Origin: Pandoraea sp. ASV26
Lineage (GTDB): Bacteria; Pseudomonadota; Gammaproteobacteria; Burkholderiales; Burkholderiaceae
Assembly: GCF_016428915.1 (NCBI RefSeq)
Contig: NZ_JAELTP010000035.1
Location: 1 to 51,678 of the forward strand
DNA: 51,678 nucleotides
Direction: 5' to 3'
Part shown: positions 41,413 to 50,243 of the stretch, one piece after another
Position numbering within the stretch: the stretch's first letter is position 1
Layout of the letters: each line of letters starts with the position of its first letter
The notes under the pieces: model-generated
What the model was told of the DNA's origin: nothing
Seen by the model: the letters and a program-made list of their open reading frames with translations, nothing else
Database searches by the model: none
Made by a program: the position numbers and the translations under genes

Positions 41413-41517
41413 GGCATTGCCTCGGAGAGAATGGGCGAGGGGCGGGCAGACCGGAAACCGCGCCACAGGCGGCGCGGCACGCAGCGAGAGGACGCACCCG
41501 GTATGACCCGCCGGGCG

Positions 41518-42312
41518 TCAGGCGGCGACGGCTTCCTTTTGCGTCGCCACGATGTGCTCGTGCAGGCTGTCCCACAGACGCAGACGTTCGTCGATGGCGC
41601 GCAGGCCGGCTTCAAGCGCTTCGGCAAGCAGGCGTTCGTCGTTGCGGGCGGCTTCGGCGATCATCGCGCGCGCCGCCGGACCGTGTTCGCCGGAGTCGAC
41701 TTCGATGTGGCGATCGAGATAGAACGTGAGCAGCGGCACGCTCTTCGCATCGATCTTCCAGCCGTCGAGCAGCGTGCGGAACATGTCGGGGATCACGTTT
41801 TCGCGGCCGTAGAAGAAGTTGCCGAGGACCTGATGGGTCGCGCCTTCGTAGCACGTCGCAAATGTCGAGTTGACGAAGCGGATCACCGGGGGCGGCGCTT
41901 CGACGGCGGCCAGCGCGGCGCTCACGCTGTGCCCCTTCACGAGCAGGTCGATGAGCTTCTGGATCTGCCGCGTGTCTGCGCCGACGTCGCGCATGGCCGC
42001 GAGATACAGATCGAAGTGGCTCATCGGGCCTTGCGGCGTTTCATCGCACTCTTCGCCCAGCACGATCTCGTTGATCAGACGCGCGGCATGAATGTTGCGC
42101 GGTGCGATCCACGGCAGGGTGATGGTCGTCAGGTCGGCCTGAAGGCGCTTGACCAGCGACATGAAATCCCAGACCGCGAAGACGTGCCACTCCATGAACG
42201 TCTGCAAGCCCTGCATCGATTCGATGGAATGGAACACCGGGTGATTTGCCAGCGTCGCATGATGTTCCTGGATCTGCCGTTCGAGATGTTCGATCTTGTC
42301 CACGATATGCAT
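41518..42312 (-). CDS. mgoB: DUF3050 haem-oxygenase-like protein, MgoB/PvfA/HamB-like
   Basis: 264 residues of the DUF3050 family, with the haem-oxygenase-like all-helical fold that often hosts a diiron site. Possible ligands are in [12 protein letters not shown] (residues 39-50), [20 protein letters not shown] (81-100) and [15 protein letters not shown]. In mgo and pvf operons this gene is first, as here, and is thought to work with the AurF-like protein in making the diazeniumdiolate. Transcription comes from a sigma-54 promoter 78-93 bp upstream of the start codon. It is the first gene of the four-gene set B-C-A-D on the minus strand. Confidence 0.88.
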   Translation of the reverse strand: MHIVDKIEHLERQIQEHHATLANHPVFHSIESMQGLQTFMEWHVFAVWDFMSLVKRLQADLTTITLPWIAPRNIHAARLINEIVLGEECDETPQGPMSHFDLYLAAMRDVGADTRQIQKLIDLLVKGHSVSAALAAVEAPPPVIRFVNSTFATCYEGATHQVLGNFFYGRENVIPDMFRTLLDGWKIDAKSVPLLTFYLDRHIEVDSGEHGPAARAMIAEAARNDERLLAEALEAGLRAIDERLRLWDSLHEHIVATQKEAVAA

Positions 42313-42389
42313 CCTTGAGGTAATGAAATTGAGTTCAACCTGTGTGAGGGGAATGCGGCGCGACTTTCACGTCGTCGCGGACATTGATT

Positions 42390-42405
42390 AGCAAGTTCGA
42401 TACCA
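42390..42405 (-). promoter_or_regulatory. Sigma-54 promoter of the mgo-like operon
   Basis: Minus strand TGGTATCGAACTTGCT contains GG and GC exactly 10 bp apart and the TTGC -12 element. Transcription would start near 42379, giving a 67-nt leader before the DUF3050 gene. Confidence 0.78.
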
Positions 42406-42476
42406 GTCTCTCGAAACGCAAGCATCCAGAGGATCAAGCCAATTTTTGGGACGTTGAGGATGGGGCAGCACGCATG

Positions 42477-42503
42477 ACACCTGTACAACTTCTGGACAGG
42501 TGT
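42477..42503. promoter_or_regulatory. Enhancer (UAS) of the mgo-like operon, ACACCTGT-N11-ACAGGTGT
   Basis: Perfect 8-bp arms at 42477-42484 and 42496-42503 with an 11-bp spacer (ACAACTTCTGG). The arms and the spacer length equal those at 31258-31284, while the spacer sequences differ, as expected for a conserved protein-binding site. The centre is about 99 bp upstream of the -12 GC, against 100 bp at the transferase promoter. It lies 29 bp past the end of the TonB receptor gene. Confidence 0.8.
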
Positions 42504-42531
42504 GCACGCGTGTGTAGGGCGGCGGGAGATG

Positions 42532-45021
42532 TCAGAACCGATACGTCAGCTTGATCCAGCCGTTACGCGGGTCGCCATAGTTGTAGCCGTTGTACGTGCC
42601 GAGGCCCGAGTAGTAGCGCTTGTCGGTCAGGTTCTCGATATTGATCGACGCGCTGAGGTGACGGTTGATCTGATAACGCGCCATCAGGTCGATCAGGGTC
42701 AGCCCGCCCTGACGCACGCTCAGGCCGCTATAGGTTTCTGTGTAGGAGATCGGGCTCTGATAGCGCAGGCTGCCGCCGATCGTGAGCTTGCTCAGGATGC
42801 CGGGGAAGCGATACGTCGTGCCAAGCCGCAGCAGGCGCTGCGAATAGTTCGGATAGACGACGGCGCCGGTGCGATCGCGTTTGGCGTTATACGAGTAGCC
42901 CCCCATGATCTGCCAGCCCGGCAGCAATTCGCCCGACACGGTCGTCTCGAAACCACGGCTGACCGCGCCATTGACCGCCTTGTAAGCGGCCGTGCCGGCG
43001 GGCGTGAGATTGCCGGTGTCAGGCACGGCGAGGTTCTGCTCAAGCGTACGGAACACGGCAAAGCTGGTGTTCAGGCGGCCGTCGAAGTGTTCCCCCTTGA
43101 TGCCGGCCTCGAAGGTTTTGCCGCGCTCCGGCGCGAGCGTCGAGCCGCTGGTGTCCATGGCCGTGTTCGGCAGGAAGATGTCGGCGTAGCTCGCGTAAGC
43201 CGTGAAGTCGTGACTGACGTCGACCGACAGGCCGACGAATGGCGTTACCACGGCATTGTCGCGAATCGGCGTGCCGGTCACGACCTTGCCGTTGGTGCCG
43301 TTGTTCCAGTAGCGCGACGACGTATCCGAGCGATACCACGTGGCGCGGCTGCCCACGATCAGCGAAACGCGCTCGAGCGGCTTGAACTGCAAGGCGCCAT
43401 AAAGCGAAGTCTGCTGCACGGTGCCGTAGAAGCGGTTCAGCGGATATTGGAAACCCGGCTGTGCGACGGAATCGAGGTTGAAGATGCTGACCGATTGACG
43501 ATCGAAGGTGTTCGGCACCGAGGTGTCGTTGCCGTAATTGTATTCATTGCGGTTGAAGCTGCCGCCGATCATTGCCTGATGGGTGCGTCCGAATAGCTCG
43601 AACGGTCCCGTCGCATACATGTCGAGCGACTTGTTGATGCCGTATGCGGGGTTGCTGAGCACCTGCACCGTACCCATGCCGGTGCTCGCGTTGATGTTCG
43701 CCGGATACAGCCACACGTCGGCGCTGTAGCGCGTGCGCATGTTGCGCGTGTAGGTCGCTTCGGTTCTGAGCTTCCAGCCGTTGTCGAACTTGTGGTCGAT
43801 ATCGAAGAACACGCGATCCGTCTGCATGTTCCAGACGCTCCAGGCCGAACTGGAGTTGTACGAGCGCGGCAGGTGGGTACGTGTGCCGTCGGCGTAGAAC
43901 AACGGGCTCTGGCCGAAGTTGGCGCCGGTGATGTCGGTGCTCTGGTACTCGTAACCGGCGGACAGCGTGGTGCGATCGGTCACGTCGGCTTCGACGATGC
44001 CGTAGAACACGTCGTTACGTTCGCTCTTGTTGTCGATGAAGCTCTTGCCGTCGGTGCGCGAGGCCACCACGCGCGCGCGCAGCGAACCCGATTCGTTGAG
44101 CGGCCCGCCGATGTCGGCCTCGCCGCTATAACGGCTCCATGAGCCAACGCCGGCACTGAGTGTGGCCTGAAATTCCCTGGTCGGACGCTTGCGCACCAGA
44201 TTGATCGAGCCGCCCGGCGAGCCCGCGCCGTTGAGCAGGCCGGCAGACCCGCGAATCACTTCAATACGGTCGTAGATCACTGTGCTGACCATATTGCGTG
44301 CGCCGGCCACCGTGTCGAACGACAGCGTGGGCACGCCGTCGATCAACGTGCTCATATCGAAGCCGCGCGACGAGAAGTTGGTGCGTTCGTCGAGTTGATC
44401 GACGACGATACCGGGGGTCTGGCGCATGACATCGGCCAGATTGTTCAGATTCTGATCTTCGATCTGCTGGCGCGTGACGACCGTCAACGACTGCGGCGTC
44501 TCGCGCAATGACAGGTCCATGCGGGTCGCCGCGCTCGTCTGCCGCGTGGTGTAAGAGCCTGTGCCTTCCGTTGTCGACGTTTTCTCGAGGTCGGCCGACA
44601 CCGTCGTGGCGGGCAACAGGACCTCGGCAGCATGGATCGAGATACCTGCACCGCTGGCCGTCGCGGCGAGTCCCGTGCCGGCCAGGGCGCGTTCGAGCGC
44701 CTGTCCCAGCGTCATCGTCCCTTGCAGTGCCGGGGCCCGTTTGTTGGCCGCGAGGTCGGCGTCGAGGCCGATGCCGACACCCGATTGGCGCGCCAGCGCG
44801 TCGATCGTCAGCGCGAGCGGCTGGGCCGGCAGCGACAACTGGAGCTGGCGTGCCGTCACGGCCTGCGGGGTCTGGGCTGTCGCGTCGGGCGTTGCGCCGA
44901 GGCCGGCCAGCGCGCAGGCAATGGCGAGCACGCTGGCGCGCAAGGCGGGCAGGGTCGGTGTGACAGCGGTAATGGCCGGGCGTCGTGCAGCGCGGCTCGG
45001 GTCGGTCGGGTGTGGTGTCAT
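42532..45021 (-). CDS. TonB-dependent siderophore/metallophore receptor with signalling (STN) domain
   Basis: 829 residues. A signal region (hydrophobic part to about TAQ at residue 50) leads to an STN domain (residues about 62-130, QLSLPAQPLALTIDALARQS), the periplasmic extension that talks to FecR. The plug starts near 165 (ATRMDLSLRETPQSLTVVTR) and includes IEVIRGSAGLLNGAGSPGG; the 22-strand barrel ends in WIKLTYRF with the terminal Phe. This is the FpvA/FecA type. The ATG at 45021 is chosen; an in-frame TTG start at 45072 is less likely. It is downstream of fecR and fecI on the same strand. An A5T5 tract at 45082-45091 may belong to the promoter that FecI recognises. Confidence 0.93.
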   Translation of the reverse strand: MTPHPTDPSRAARRPAITAVTPTLPALRASVLAIACALAGLGATPDATAQTPQAVTARQLQLSLPAQPLALTIDALARQSGVGIGLDADLAANKRAPALQGTMTLGQALERALAGTGLAATASGAGISIHAAEVLLPATTVSADLEKTSTTEGTGSYTTRQTSAATRMDLSLRETPQSLTVVTRQQIEDQNLNNLADVMRQTPGIVVDQLDERTNFSSRGFDMSTLIDGVPTLSFDTVAGARNMVSTVIYDRIEVIRGSAGLLNGAGSPGGSINLVRKRPTREFQATLSAGVGSWSRYSGEADIGGPLNESGSLRARVVASRTDGKSFIDNKSERNDVFYGIVEADVTDRTTLSAGYEYQSTDITGANFGQSPLFYADGTRTHLPRSYNSSSAWSVWNMQTDRVFFDIDHKFDNGWKLRTEATYTRNMRTRYSADVWLYPANINASTGMGTVQVLSNPAYGINKSLDMYATGPFELFGRTHQAMIGGSFNRNEYNYGNDTSVPNTFDRQSVSIFNLDSVAQPGFQYPLNRFYGTVQQTSLYGALQFKPLERVSLIVGSRATWYRSDTSSRYWNNGTNGKVVTGTPIRDNAVVTPFVGLSVDVSHDFTAYASYADIFLPNTAMDTSGSTLAPERGKTFEAGIKGEHFDGRLNTSFAVFRTLEQNLAVPDTGNLTPAGTAAYKAVNGAVSRGFETTVSGELLPGWQIMGGYSYNAKRDRTGAVVYPNYSQRLLRLGTTYRFPGILSKLTIGGSLRYQSPISYTETYSGLSVRQGGLTLIDLMARYQINRHLSASINIENLTDKRYYSGLGTYNGYNYGDPRNGWIKLTYRF

Positions 45022-45122
45022 TTCGTGCGTGCCGAAGGGTGGTTTTCCCTGTGAAGACGCACTCGACGCCAAATCACCGACAAAAATTTTTCAGCCGTTA
45101 TTGTGCAGCCGTTGCCGCGGGC

Positions 45123-46220
45123 TCACTGACGCGCTGATATGACGATGCCGGAAGTGCCGCGCACAACGCGTACCGGCAGCATGCCCGGCAGGTTCTGAAG
45201 AAAGGCTTGCGGGTCGTGAACCGGGAAGGTGCCGCTCAGGCGCATGCCGCGCAAGGCCGGGTCGTCTGCGAGACGCATGGCCTGCGGGATATAGTCGTTC
45301 CAGCGAGAGATGGCTTCGGGCAGCGGCGTGCCATAGAACACGAGCCAGCCATTGCGCCATGCGCCCACGCTGTCCGGGCCGACGGCCGCCGGTGTACCGA
45401 CGCCACGCAGTGTCGTCTCGGCACGTTGGCCGGCGTCGAGCACGGTATCGGGCGAGGCTGCGCTGGTGTCGACGCGCACCCCGTCGCGGTAGTTGGACCA
45501 CACCGCTACACGCCCGCGTGCGACGGCCACGCTCATGCGCGCTTCAGTGACCGACACGCTAAAGCGCGTGCCCAGCACCTGCACTCGTCCCCAGCGGGTG
45601 TCGACGACGAACGGGCGAGACGGATCGTGCTGCACGTCGAGGCAAACCTCGCCGGCCGCGAGCGAGAGTTCGCGACGATTGCGGTAGTAGGTGAGATGGC
45701 CCGCCGTGCGCGCGGCCAGCGCGACATGTGACCCGTCGGGCAGATCGCGTTCGAGCAACTGGTCGTGGCCGGTGTGCAAGGCCATCTGCACGACCGGTTG
45801 CAGCCACGCCCAGCGCCCGCCGCCCGCGAGCAATCCGGTCAAGCCGCCAACACCGAGAAACGTCAACAGTCGACGACGCTTTTGCTCACGCGTTACGTCC
45901 TGCACCGTCTTGCGCGCTGGCAGCGGTACGTCGCCGCGCAGGACGCTCGCGTCGGTGGCGGCCCAATACTGTTCGGCGATGGCGAAGGCGGCGTCATGCG
46001 AGGGATCGGCGTCGCGCCAGCGCGCGAGTTCGTCGCGTGCCGCTTGCGCTTCGGCGTCGGTGCCATATTGCTGGCGACCGATCAACGACACCGCGTGCTC
46101 GACCAGCCGACGGGCGGGGCGGCGCCCCGAACGACCATGCGTCGGCACGGCAGGCGCTCCCGCGAGGGTGGCGTCGGTGGGGTGGTCGGAAGGAGAGTCT
46201 GTCGATTTCACGAGTGGCAC
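45123..46220 (-). CDS. FecR-type anti-sigma factor
   Basis: 365 residues from a GTG start. The cytoplasmic N-terminal part contains the DUF4880-like RRLVEHAVSLIGRQQYGTDA and the ELARWRDADPSHDAAFAIAEQYW signature. One membrane helix (about residues 119-144, LLTFLGVGGLTGLLAGGG) is followed by the periplasmic FecR domain (HLTYYRNRRELSLAAGEVCL, VDTRWGRVQVLGTRFSVSV) and a C-terminal STN-like region that would meet the receptor. It sits between fecI and the receptor gene, the classical order of a cell-surface signalling system for ferric siderophore uptake. Confidence 0.92.
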   Translation of the reverse strand: MPLVKSTDSPSDHPTDATLAGAPAVPTHGRSGRRPARRLVEHAVSLIGRQQYGTDAEAQAARDELARWRDADPSHDAAFAIAEQYWAATDASVLRGDVPLPARKTVQDVTREQKRRRLLTFLGVGGLTGLLAGGGRWAWLQPVVQMALHTGHDQLLERDLPDGSHVALAARTAGHLTYYRNRRELSLAAGEVCLDVQHDPSRPFVVDTRWGRVQVLGTRFSVSVTEARMSVAVARGRVAVWSNYRDGVRVDTSAASPDTVLDAGQRAETTLRGVGTPAAVGPDSVGAWRNGWLVFYGTPLPEAISRWNDYIPQAMRLADDPALRGMRLSGTFPVHDPQAFLQNLPGMLPVRVVRGTSGIVISARQ

Positions 46221-46295
46221 TGTAGCAGCCGTGAGCGCGTTACCGGTAGCGGCACCTGCGCATCGGGTTGGCGAGAAAAGGTCGATGCGGCGGTG

Positions 46296-46766
46296 TCAGC
46301 CAGGACGGTGATTCGCACAATCCATAACCGCCCGCACGACGTGACGATCGATAGCGGAAGCGCTCGATTGTGTGTATTCGGCGGCCTGCGCATAGCTATA
46401 GCCGTAAATGCGCACCAGGATGAACGCTTCGCGGCGCTTGCGCGGCATGACGGCCAGTCGCGCCATCAGTCGGTCGAGCAATTGGCGAGCGCTGACCTGG
46501 CGTTCGACGTCCGGGGTGCTGTGGTCTGCGACCAGCGCCAGCGTTTGCAGCATGCGGTCCTCGGCGGCCTGACGGCGCGCGCCGCTGATCACGAGATTCT
46601 TGCCGGTGCGATACAGCAAGGCGCGCAGGTCGAATGACGGCTTACCCCGCGCATGCATGGCCAGCACTCGCGAGTAGGCTTCCTGGACCACGTCCGCCGC
46701 CGATTCGCGATCGCCCAGCGACTTGGAGAAGAAGTTGACCAGCTCAGCATAATAGTGCGCAACCAC
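46296..46766 (-). CDS. FecI-type ECF sigma factor
   Basis: 156 residues from a GTG at 46766 with GGGAAG 8 nt ahead; the frame continues upstream to 46928 but that part has no sigma-factor character. Region 2 reads NFFSKSLGDRESAADVVQEAYSRVLA, and region 4 reads VMPRKRREAFILVRIYGYSYAQAAEYTQSSASAIDRHVVRA, both typical of FecI-type iron-responsive sigma factors (about 165-175 residues usual). It should direct transcription of the receptor gene when the ferri-chelator binds outside. A Fur-box-like sequence lies about 115 bp upstream. Confidence 0.88.
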   Translation of the reverse strand: MVAHYYAELVNFFSKSLGDRESAADVVQEAYSRVLAMHARGKPSFDLRALLYRTGKNLVISGARRQAAEDRMLQTLALVADHSTPDVERQVSARQLLDRLMARLAVMPRKRREAFILVRIYGYSYAQAAEYTQSSASAIDRHVVRAVMDCANHRPG

Positions 46767-47149
46767 AACGATGACTTCCCGGCAATGAGGGCGGCATGCC
46801 GCCCGTGCGGCAATCGGCTCGCGAAGTCCCGGTCGCAAACCGATCGCAATCGCCAGCACCGTCCATACAAGATGGATTTGTAAATGAGAATCGATCGCAA
46901 TTATGGCGGGGGCGTCAATCTTTGGCAAGGCGAAACATTATGGTGACGGGATCTCTTGCGGAATATTCACCGTTGCGTGGTGCGCACTGTCGGCGGTAAG
47001 CCGGTGGTCGCGGACGCCGATATGCGTGTCGACTTCGGCCGCGATATTCAGCCGCTCACGCCCGGCGGGCAGACGCGTCGCCGGGAGCGACATGGTCCGA
47101 TCGCGAATGGCCTTGTGGATGTCGCGGCCATCACCACTGCCGGCCGACC
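46767..47149. other. Gap between fecI and the LysR gene
   Basis: 383 bp. It contains the Fur-box-like site at 46879-46901 and otherwise no gene I recognise. A minus-strand open frame of about 50 codons (ending at 46938, with SLPATRLPAGRERLNIAAEV) is possible but has no known relative by eye. Confidence 0.5.
46879..46901 (-). promoter_or_regulatory. Fur-box-like site upstream of fecI
   Basis: The minus strand reads GATTCTCATTTACA, similar to half of the Fur consensus (GATAATGATAATCATTATC) and to Fur sites ahead of FecI genes. It lies about 115 bp before the GTG start, so iron would repress the sigma factor. Confidence 0.5.
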
Positions 47150-48043
47150 TCAGCGCTTTCGTCCTTCTCGCAGGCCCCATAGCGCGTCGAGAACATATTG
47201 CGTCGCGCGTTCGATGTGCCCTGTACGGTGCGCTATGCCGAGCTGGCGCCACAGCGCCGGGCGCAGGGGGCGCATGGCGATACGGTCGTCCAGCAAGGCG
47301 TTTTGCGCTTCGTTCGGCAGGAGTGCGGCGCCGTAGCCCGCGGCGACCAGACTCTTGATGGCGTCGTTGTAGTTGATCTCGATGCGCGGGGTGGGGTGAT
47401 GCCCGGCAGTGGCGAACCACTCCGCGGTCAGTCGCGACAGACGCGTGGTGCTGTCATTGAGAATCAGCGGCTGCGCGGCCAGCCATTCGGGCGTAACGTG
47501 TTTGGGCACGGACCAGTGGGCCGGCACAAACGCCATGACGGGATCGCGTCGCCATTGTTTGATGACGAGCCCGGCAACCGGCGACTGGGGCAAAGCCACC
47601 AGCCCGACATCCAGCGCCCCGCGGCGCAGCCGGCTCAGCGTTTCCTGCGAGGTCAGGATCGCCGCCTGAACGTCAATGTCGGGATGGTGAAGACGAAGCG
47701 TTTCGAGCGCTTGCGGCAGGAGATGGGCGATCGCCCCTGTCGATGCGCCAATTCGGACCCGCCCCGCGAGACCCTGCGCATGACGCTCGATGTCCTCCAG
47801 CGTTTGCTCCGCCTCGGCGAGCAAGCGCCGGGCGCGCTCGATCAGCACCTCTCCGATCGACGTCGGCCGTATTTCCCCGCGCTTGCGTGACAAGAGCAAT
47901 GCGCCGACGCGCGCTTCCAGATCCGCGACGTGCAGGCTGACCGTCGGTGGCGACAGATGCAGGGCTTGCGCGGCGTCGGCAAATGACCCGCTGTCGGCAA
48001 CAGCGACAAGCGTCTTCAATCGGTCCAGGCTGATTTCTCTCAT
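47150..48043 (-). CDS. LysR family regulator
   Basis: 297 residues. The DNA-binding domain is clear (LDRLKTLVAVADSGSFADAA, LHLSPPTVSLHVADLEARVG, LLSRKRGEIRPTSIGEVLIE). The effector domain has ALDVGLVALPQSPVAGLVI and AGYGAALLPNEAQNA. It is divergent from argC across 125 bp containing an inverted repeat, so control of argC is plausible. This is an unusual neighbour for an arginine gene. Confidence 0.9.
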   Translation of the reverse strand: MREISLDRLKTLVAVADSGSFADAAQALHLSPPTVSLHVADLEARVGALLLSRKRGEIRPTSIGEVLIERARRLLAEAEQTLEDIERHAQGLAGRVRIGASTGAIAHLLPQALETLRLHHPDIDVQAAILTSQETLSRLRRGALDVGLVALPQSPVAGLVIKQWRRDPVMAFVPAHWSVPKHVTPEWLAAQPLILNDSTTRLSRLTAEWFATAGHHPTPRIEINYNDAIKSLVAAGYGAALLPNEAQNALLDDRIAMRPLRPALWRQLGIAHRTGHIERATQYVLDALWGLREGRKR

Positions 48044-48068
48044 GTCGACACCGTAATTCAGAAAATAC

Positions 48069-48090
48069 GAATTTCAGATTCATGAAATTC
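48069..48090. promoter_or_regulatory. LysR-type operator between lysR and argC
   Basis: GAATTTC-N8-GAAATTC is a perfect inverted repeat in an AT-rich patch 26 bp from the lysR start codon, followed by a T-rich stretch toward argC. Confidence 0.6.
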
Positions 48091-48168
48091 AACTTTTTTT
48101 ATTTTACGCGTCGCAGGAATATAGGCAATCGAGAATGGCTCATGACCGAATGACAGGAGTTTCCGCAA

Positions 48169-49092
48169 ATGTCTTCTCCGCTTATCTTTATCGACGGTGA
48201 TCAGGGCACCACCGGATTGCAGATCCACCAGCAGTTGCGCGATCGCCAGGACATCCAGCTGATGTCATTGCCTGATGCGCAGCGCAAGGATCCGCAGCGT
48301 CGCGCCGAGGCGATCAACAGTTGCGATATCGCGATTCTTTGTCTGCCCGACGCCGCAGCGCGTGAGGCGGCAGCATCGATCGTCAATCCTCGCGTGCGGG
48401 TGATCGACGCGAGTTCCGCGCATCGCACGCGCCCGGACTGGGTGTATGGCCTGCCTGAAATGACGAAGGATCAGGCGCAGCGCATTGCAAGCGCTAGCCG
48501 GGTTTCCAATCCCGGTTGCTACCCGACCGGTGCCATCGCACTGTTGCGTCCCTTGCTCGAGGCCAATGTCATCCCGAGCGACTATCCGATCAGCGTCAAT
48601 GCCGTTTCGGGATACTCCGGACGCGGGCGTGCGGGCGTTGAGGAACATGAGGGGCCGAATGCGACGCACCGGTCGTCGCACCGGGTGTACGGTCTGGAGT
48701 TGTCGCACAAGCATGCGCCCGAGATTCAATTGCACTCGGGGCTGGCGTTTCGTCCCCTGTTCGTTCCCTCATACGGTTCGTACCGTCAGGGCATCGTGCT
48801 GACAATTCCGATCGAGACGCGCTTGCTGAAGCCGGGGGTGGACGCAAAGACGCTGCACCAATGTCTCGCGGATCACTATGACGCTCAGGCGTATGTGCAT
48901 GTCATGCCGATGCAGCCGCCGGGCGTTGTCAAACAGCTCGACCCGGAGGCGATGAACGGCACCAATGTGATGCAGTTGAGCGTGTTCAGCAATGCAGAGC
49001 ATGGGCAGGTGCTGTTGAGCGCCGTGCTGGACAATCTTGGCAAAGGGGCGTCGGGCGCGGCGATTCAGAACCTGGCGCTGATGCTCGCCTAG
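48169..49092 (+). CDS. argC: N-acetyl-gamma-glutamyl-phosphate reductase, short (type 2) form
   Basis: 307 residues, the short AGPR class of about 310 (the common form has about 340-350). It reduces N-acetylglutamyl phosphate to the semialdehyde in arginine synthesis. The active cysteine is Cys117 in [10 protein letters not shown]; the N-terminal [14 protein letters not shown] binds NADP and [20 protein letters not shown] is the type 2 signature region. AGGAG lies 11 nt ahead of the ATG. It is monocistronic, divergent from a LysR gene, and no other arginine gene is near, so a second argC for a special condition is possible. Confidence 0.93.
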   Translation: MSSPLIFIDGDQGTTGLQIHQQLRDRQDIQLMSLPDAQRKDPQRRAEAINSCDIAILCLPDAAAREAAASIVNPRVRVIDASSAHRTRPDWVYGLPEMTKDQAQRIASASRVSNPGCYPTGAIALLRPLLEANVIPSDYPISVNAVSGYSGRGRAGVEEHEGPNATHRSSHRVYGLELSHKHAPEIQLHSGLAFRPLFVPSYGSYRQGIVLTIPIETRLLKPGVDAKTLHQCLADHYDAQAYVHVMPMQPPGVVKQLDPEAMNGTNVMQLSVFSNAEHGQVLLSAVLDNLGKGASGAAIQNLALMLA

Positions 49093-49225
49093 CGACGATG
49101 CGCTAGATGTCGTGCGTGTGCCCCAGTGCGCACGCACGGCACGAAAGCGCAGTCACCATGAGAACGAACGCTGCCCGTCGTCGCATCTTTCGGTCCCACG
49201 GTGTGTGATCTGCACGCAAGAGCGA

Positions 49226-50194
49226 TCAGGGTGTGATGAGTACTCGTCCGAACGCCTTGCGCGACTTCACATACGCGTGGGCGATATGGGCCTGGTCCAG
49301 AGGAAACGTACGGTCGATGACGACCTTGAGTTCGCCGTGGGCAACCCGTTGGAGCAGTGAGTCCACGACCGCGTGTACGCGCTCGTGCTCCATGTCGAGA
49401 CGCGTCGGGAAGTACACGCCATGCACGCTTTGGTTGCCTCGCCAGAGACTCACCGGGTCCAGCCGATCCGTGTCGCGTCCCGACACGCCGACCGTCACGA
49501 TGCGCCCGCCGTATGCCAGCGCCCCGACGCCGCGCACCAGCGTGCTGCCGGCAATGCTATCGACGATGAGATCCACGCCACGCCCTTCAGTCAGCGTCTT
49601 CACCCGCGCGACGAAGTCGTCCGTCACATAGTTGATGCCGGCCGACATGCCATAAGCTTCCAGACGAGCCAGCCGCTCATCGCTGGACGCCGTGGCATAC
49701 ACCGTCGCGCCTGCCGCACTGGCCAGTTGGATCGCCGCAAGACCCAGCGCACCCGCCCCGGCGTGCACGAGCACGGTTTGCCCCGCCCGGAGCGCGCCCG
49801 CGTGGAACAGACACTCGTGCGCGGTGCCCCACGCGACGGGCACGGCGGCCGCCACCGGGAGGTCGAGTGAGTCCGGCACGCGCCAGGTATCGGCCGCAGG
49901 CGCTGCCACACGCTCTGCATGCGACCCCCATGCCAGCACAGCGACGACGCGCTCGCCAATGCTCCGGTCTTTAACGCGACTTCCGACTTCGCTCACAATG
50001 CCGGCGCATTGATAGCCGACGATATGGGGAATGCGTGCCAGCGGGCGAATTTCACGGTTGATGAGATCGCCCCCTTCCAAGGAAATCGCCTCGATGTCGA
50101 TGACGACGTCATCGGGACCGCAAGACGGTTCGTCCACCGTTTCGAAACGAAAGACCTCGGGACCACCATTGACGTAATACACAGCAGCTTTCAT
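49226..50194 (-). CDS. Zinc-type alcohol dehydrogenase-like / quinone oxidoreductase (MDR superfamily)
   Basis: 322 residues, the usual length of the non-zinc quinone oxidoreductase branch. The GroES-like N-terminal half contains IVGYQCAGIVSEVG and the Rossmann half has VLVHAGAGALGLAAIQLASA (NADPH site) and LIVDSIAGSTLVRG. The zinc-binding cysteines of true alcohol dehydrogenases are absent. The ATG at 50194 is followed by MKAAVYYVNGGPEVF. It is last in a minus-strand group behind two SnoaL-like genes and marR, and might be induced with them. Confidence 0.9.
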   Translation of the reverse strand: MKAAVYYVNGGPEVFRFETVDEPSCGPDDVVIDIEAISLEGGDLINREIRPLARIPHIVGYQCAGIVSEVGSRVKDRSIGERVVAVLAWGSHAERVAAPAADTWRVPDSLDLPVAAAVPVAWGTAHECLFHAGALRAGQTVLVHAGAGALGLAAIQLASAAGATVYATASSDERLARLEAYGMSAGINYVTDDFVARVKTLTEGRGVDLIVDSIAGSTLVRGVGALAYGGRIVTVGVSGRDTDRLDPVSLWRGNQSVHGVYFPTRLDMEHERVHAVVDSLLQRVAHGELKVVIDRTFPLDQAHIAHAYVKSRKAFGRVLITP

Positions 50195-50211
50195 CGCTGA
50201 CGTTCTCCAAC

Positions 50212-50243
50212 GAACTGATGAATTGACGGACTGACGAACTGAC
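50212..50243. repeat. Four tandem 8-bp repeats between snoaL-like and dehydrogenase genes
   Basis: GAACTGAT, GAATTGAC, GGACTGAC and GAACTGAC follow each other directly, the last touching the stop codon of the SnoaL-like gene. It changes only the spacer length and is probably slippage-prone. Confidence 0.75.

Noticed and set aside
42477-42503. Lux-box-like reading of ACACCTGT-N11-ACAGGTGT
   Set aside because: ACCTGT/ACAGGT arms recall a lux box, but lux boxes have about 8 bp between arms, no luxI or luxR gene is present, and the constant 100-bp distance to sigma-54 promoters fits an enhancer better.
42477-42503. Terminator of the TonB receptor gene
   Set aside because: The arms could form a hairpin, but no T run follows and the same sequence occurs at 31258-31284 where no gene ends.
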